Source: Eshraghiella sp045129695
GTDB taxonomy: Bacteria; Bacillota; Clostridia; Lachnospirales; Lachnospiraceae
Reading direction: 5' to 3'
NCBI GenBank assembly: GCA_045129695.1
Contig: JBGVJZ010000043.1
Span: 62,001 to 126,000 of the forward strand
Length of the DNA: 64,000 nucleotides
A program made the position numbers and the translations under genes. This document shows, piece after piece, positions 61,193 through 64,000 of this stretch. The stretch's first letter is position 1; every line of letters starts with the position of its first letter. A model generated the notes under the pieces. That model did no database searches and had not been told where the DNA came from. It saw only the letters and a list, made by a program, of their open reading frames with translations.

Positions 61193-62314
61193 TTACCTGA
61201 CGTATTTTCTTTCTACTCTTTCAGATACATCACATACAAATTCATAATTGAATCTGCCGGAAATTTCTGCAAGCTCTTCAATCGTAATGCTTTCACCATT
61301 GTCAGTTCCTGCAATTGTTACCACATCCTCCACCTGTGTATCAGGTATATCAGTTACATCAACCATCATCTGATCCATACATACTCTTCCTATTATCGGT
61401 GCTTTTCTGCCTCGAATAAGTACATAACCCTTTGATGAAAGAGCTCTTGGATATCCGTCAGCATATCCGATTGCAATTGTTGCCACCTTAACCGGTCTGT
61501 CAGTCACGTAAGTTCTTCCATAGCTGATTCCTTCTCCTGCCGGTAAGTCCTTAACAAAAATAACATGACTTTTAATCTCCATTGCAGGCTTGAAATCCAG
61601 CTCCTTACTAACTTCGTCAGACGGCAGCAGTCCATATAGCACGATTCCTTCCCTTACCATATCAAGCTTATATTCGGGCATATCAATAATTGCCGCACTG
61701 TTTGCACAATGACGAATTTCAAAGCTTATTCCTCTTGCCTCCAACTGATTAATTAAATTCATAAATAAATCAAACTGCTTGTGGGAAAAGGTTTTATCCT
61801 CCTCATCTGCAGTTGAAAAATGCATAAAAATACCTTCACAATTCATATTGCTCATATGGTATATCTCTTCTATTTCATTCACTGCTTCCTCCGTTACCGG
61901 AAAACCAATTCGATTCATACCTGTGTTAATCTTAAAATGACATCTTGCCATCATATTTAATGCAGCCGCACTATCTGAAATATCCACTGCCATTTCTTTT
62001 GTTAAAATTGAAAAAGTAATATTATTGCGAATCATGGTCTCATATTCAGCCTTACATGCATAACCCAAAAGCAATATAAAATTATCTATACCATTATTCC
62101 TAAGCTCCATTGCCTCCTTAACGGTTGCCACCGCAAATCCGTATACCTTATCCTGTACTGCCTTTGCCACGGAAACGGCACCATGACCGTACGCATTCGC
62201 CTTAACTATTGCGAGAATTTTAGTCTGCTCTCCGACTCTTTCCCTTACTACATCAATATTATGAAAAATTGAATCAAGATGTATTACCGAATAGGTTCTT
62301 GTAAATTCTTCCAT
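61193..62314 (-). CDS. alr: Alanine racemase
   Basis: 373 residues. PLP enzyme that makes D-alanine for peptidoglycan. PLP lysine in ILAIVKANAYGHGA (near 38), HFKINTGMNRIGF, HCANSAAII, MVREGIVLYGLLP, and the second catalytic Tyr in PAGEGISYGRTYV (near 265); IAIGYADGYPRALSSKG and GRVCMDQMMVDVT are conserved. It starts 31 bases after nnr and is followed by mazF, the order seen in many Firmicutes. Confidence 0.97.
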   Translation of the reverse strand: MEEFTRTYSVIHLDSIFHNIDVVRERVGEQTKILAIVKANAYGHGAVSVAKAVQDKVYGFAVATVKEAMELRNNGIDNFILLLGYACKAEYETMIRNNITFSILTKEMAVDISDSAAALNMMARCHFKINTGMNRIGFPVTEEAVNEIEEIYHMSNMNCEGIFMHFSTADEEDKTFSHKQFDLFMNLINQLEARGISFEIRHCANSAAIIDMPEYKLDMVREGIVLYGLLPSDEVSKELDFKPAMEIKSHVIFVKDLPAGEGISYGRTYVTDRPVKVATIAIGYADGYPRALSSKGYVLIRGRKAPIIGRVCMDQMMVDVTDIPDTQVEDVVTIAGTDNGESITIEELAEISGRFNYEFVCDVSERVERKYVR

Positions 62315-62345
62315 CTATTTACACTTCCTTATGTTCAAATAATTA

Positions 62346-63839
62346 TCACGGACTTAAAATTTTTCCGAATTTATCCAACAAATCTGATGCCAGCAATGAA
62401 TGCTCACCCACATCATAAGCCGCTGCCTCTCCTGCAAAGCCGTGAACATACACGCCCATCGCTGCAGCTGAAAACGGCTCAAGTCCCAACGCAAGCATCG
62501 CTGCAATAACACCTGTGAGCACATCTCCCATTCCTGCCTTGGACATTGCCCCACAGCCCGAGGTATTAATGTACACTCTTTCAGTATAAGGCTCCGCCAC
62601 CACAGTTGCCGCATCCTTAACTACGCATATTACGTTATTTTCTTTTGCAAAATCCATTGCGGTCTTAGGAAGATTCCGGAGAATATCCTCCTTACCCATC
62701 CTCGTAAGGCGCATCATCTCTCCGATATGCGGGGTAATTATAACAGGTGCTATATGATTTTTCAATATATCAATATCATTGGATATAATATTAAGCCCAT
62801 CTGCATCAATAATCAATGGTTTATTTGTATTTGCAAGTACATATTTCACTAATTCACATGCCACAGGCTTAAGTGACAGTCCCGGACCGATAATAATGAT
62901 ATCCGCCCTGTCAGAACTTGTTCTCAGTTTATGGATTGCATTATCATTGTCATATGATGTTATTATTGCTTCCGGCAGAAGCCTTTTGAGCACTTCACAA
63001 TTAGCACTGTGGGACAATATCTCTACCAGTCCCGTTCCACACCTGTATGCCGCTGCGCCGCTCAGATAAGCTGCACCGCTCATATCTTCGCTTCCTGCAA
63101 TTACCAATGTCCTAAGATATGTTCCTTTGTTAGAGTAGCTTTTTCTGTCAGGAATACGTCCGATATCCTCAGGAACAAAATATCTTGCCGGATTAATCTC
63201 ACTCAATGCCCGTGGACACAGACCTATATCACTAACAGTTACCTCTCCTGAAAATTTTCTGCCGGGATACAAAAGCATTCCCGTCTTATGATATCCAAAG
63301 GTTACTGTAGAATCCGCCCTTACAGCACAGTTAAGTACTCTTCCGGTGGAGGCATCAATCCCGGATGGTATGTCCACACTTACAACATAATTATTGTTTT
63401 CATTGATTGCTTTTACTATATTTTCGTATACACCCTCAATATTCCGTGAGAGTCCTGTTCCGAAAATCGCGTCGACTATTATATCATATTCCGAAATCTC
63501 TGAAAGGTTACAAAAGGACATCTCAGACCTTAGGGCAATTTCCTTCTGTTCAGCAAACTCCTTGCTTGCATTTTCTTCATTACCCACAATTATAATATCC
63601 ACTGGTAATCCCTGCCATGTAAGAATTCGTGCTGTGGCAATTCCATCTGCCCCATTATTACCACATCCGCATACAGCTGCAATACGTACCTTACGCTCAA
63701 ATCTTACCGCCACTTCTGCAACCTTCAAAGCCACAGAATAGGATGCACGCTCCATTAACACAAGTGACGGAACCTTCATCTGTTCAATTGTATATTGGTC
63801 AACAAATTTTGCCATTGTACTATCAAGTGCATATTTCAT
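62346..63839 (-). CDS. nnr: Bifunctional NAD(P)H-hydrate repair enzyme
   Basis: 497 residues. Repairs damaged NAD(P)H hydrates in two steps. N-terminal YjeF_N epimerase (about 1-215): MKYALDSTMAKFVDQYTI, CGCGNNGADGIATARIL, DAIFGTGLSRNIEG and VSVDIPSGIDASTG. C-terminal ribokinase-like dehydratase (about 225-495): TLVIAGSEDMSGAAYLSGAAAYRCGTGLV, IIGPGLSL, LIIDADGLNII, VIITPHIGEMMRL and GCGAMSKAGMGDVLTGVIAAML. The ATG has an AAGGAG ribosome site. It precedes alr, a common Firmicute pairing. Confidence 0.96.
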   Translation of the reverse strand: MKYALDSTMAKFVDQYTIEQMKVPSLVLMERASYSVALKVAEVAVRFERKVRIAAVCGCGNNGADGIATARILTWQGLPVDIIIVGNEENASKEFAEQKEIALRSEMSFCNLSEISEYDIIVDAIFGTGLSRNIEGVYENIVKAINENNNYVVSVDIPSGIDASTGRVLNCAVRADSTVTFGYHKTGMLLYPGRKFSGEVTVSDIGLCPRALSEINPARYFVPEDIGRIPDRKSYSNKGTYLRTLVIAGSEDMSGAAYLSGAAAYRCGTGLVEILSHSANCEVLKRLLPEAIITSYDNDNAIHKLRTSSDRADIIIIGPGLSLKPVACELVKYVLANTNKPLIIDADGLNIISNDIDILKNHIAPVIITPHIGEMMRLTRMGKEDILRNLPKTAMDFAKENNVICVVKDAATVVAEPYTERVYINTSGCGAMSKAGMGDVLTGVIAAMLALGLEPFSAAAMGVYVHGFAGEAAAYDVGEHSLLASDLLDKFGKILSP

Positions 63840-63909
63840 ATTTGAACTCCTTACTAATCATACGGAATTTATATATTAAACTTCATTCCTGCAAACCTCT
63901 CCAATGGAA

Positions 63910-63933
63910 AAACCGGACATATCTGCCCGGTTT
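63910..63933 (-). terminator. Rho-independent terminator upstream of nnr
   Basis: AAACCGG (63910-63916) pairs with CCGGTTT (63927-63933), with two further pairs after one mismatch. On the minus strand TTTTTCC follows. It ends the gene that enters from the right edge. Confidence 0.75.
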
Positions 63934-63947
63934 ATGAAATATCATTT

Positions 63948-64000
63948 TCATGTCGTAGTCTTCAAAGGTCTGGTCTTGGAATCAAAAATCTCCATCATCT
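63948..64000 (-). CDS. C-terminal end of an unidentified gene
   Basis: An open frame enters from the right edge on the minus strand and ends in TGA at 63950-63948, reading MMEIFDSKTRPLKTTT before the stop. It ends 15 bases before the terminator stem, which suits a real gene end. A second frame stopping at 63984-63982 (DDGDF end) cannot be excluded. Too little is visible to name a family. Confidence 0.35.
   Translation of the reverse strand, partial: MMEIFDSKTRPLKTTT

Overview
The window is AT-rich, densely packed bacterial chromosome. Gene content and protein style point to the Firmicutes, class Clostridia, most likely a member of the Lachnospiraceae: an mraZ-led division and cell wall cluster, spoIIGA-sigE-sigG, a PASTA kinase with its PP2C phosphatase, a Gram-positive type IV pilus operon, Fhs/FolD one-carbon enzymes and a MurE with the meso-diaminopimelate signature. 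Genus is not assigned. About 53 genes are visible and all but one (ychF) lie on the minus strand, so biological order runs from high to low coordinates. No rRNA, tRNA, IS element, phage gene or CRISPR array was seen, and no gene-free stretch exceeds about 300 bases.

Layout in transcription order. (1) 64000-36954: the end of an unidentified gene and a terminator, then nnr, alr, mazF (no antitoxin gene), a CNNM/CBS transporter-like protein, an M16 peptidase, metY, a ClpP-like serine protease (tepA), uppP, ftsK/spoIIIE, fhs, folD, murE, priA, def, fmt, rsmB, rlmN, prpC, prkC, rsgA, rpe and thiN. Many genes from priA onward overlap or touch (ATGA, TAATG), as in one long housekeeping operon. (2) 36833-34552: ychF alone on the plus strand, divergent from lgt, which has its own promoter and terminator. 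(3) 34515-22512: the dcw cluster mraZ-rsmH-ftsL-pbpB-spoVD-murD-ftsW-murA-ftsQ-ftsZ. mraY and murG are absent from their usual places. The mraZ promoter is followed by five MraZ boxes at exact 10-bp spacing. (4) 22467-19069: the sporulation block spoIIGA-sigE, a helix-turn-helix-less TrmB-type gene, and sigG. The spoIIG promoter has a perfect Spo0A box and the long -35/-10 spacing known from Bacillus. (5) 19058-410: a membrane protein of unknown function, then a complete type IV pilus locus: pilB, pilT, pilC, major pilin, prepilin peptidase, a PilM-PilN fusion, a PilO-like protein with an extra domain, four minor pilins in GspI-K-H-J-like order, and a 1430-residue exported protein with three related segments. 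(6) 333-1: the start of a ComM/YifB-type gene.

The pilus locus is the least conventional part. ATPases PilB and PilT would extend and retract a fibre assembled on PilC and the PilM-N/PilO platform. The GspK-like minor pilin carries a large glycine- and asparagine-rich domain, and the last gene is placed where a tip protein might be encoded, so a decorated tip is a reasonable but unproven reading. The remaining genes are mainly core functions in envelope synthesis, division, sporulation, translation and signalling.
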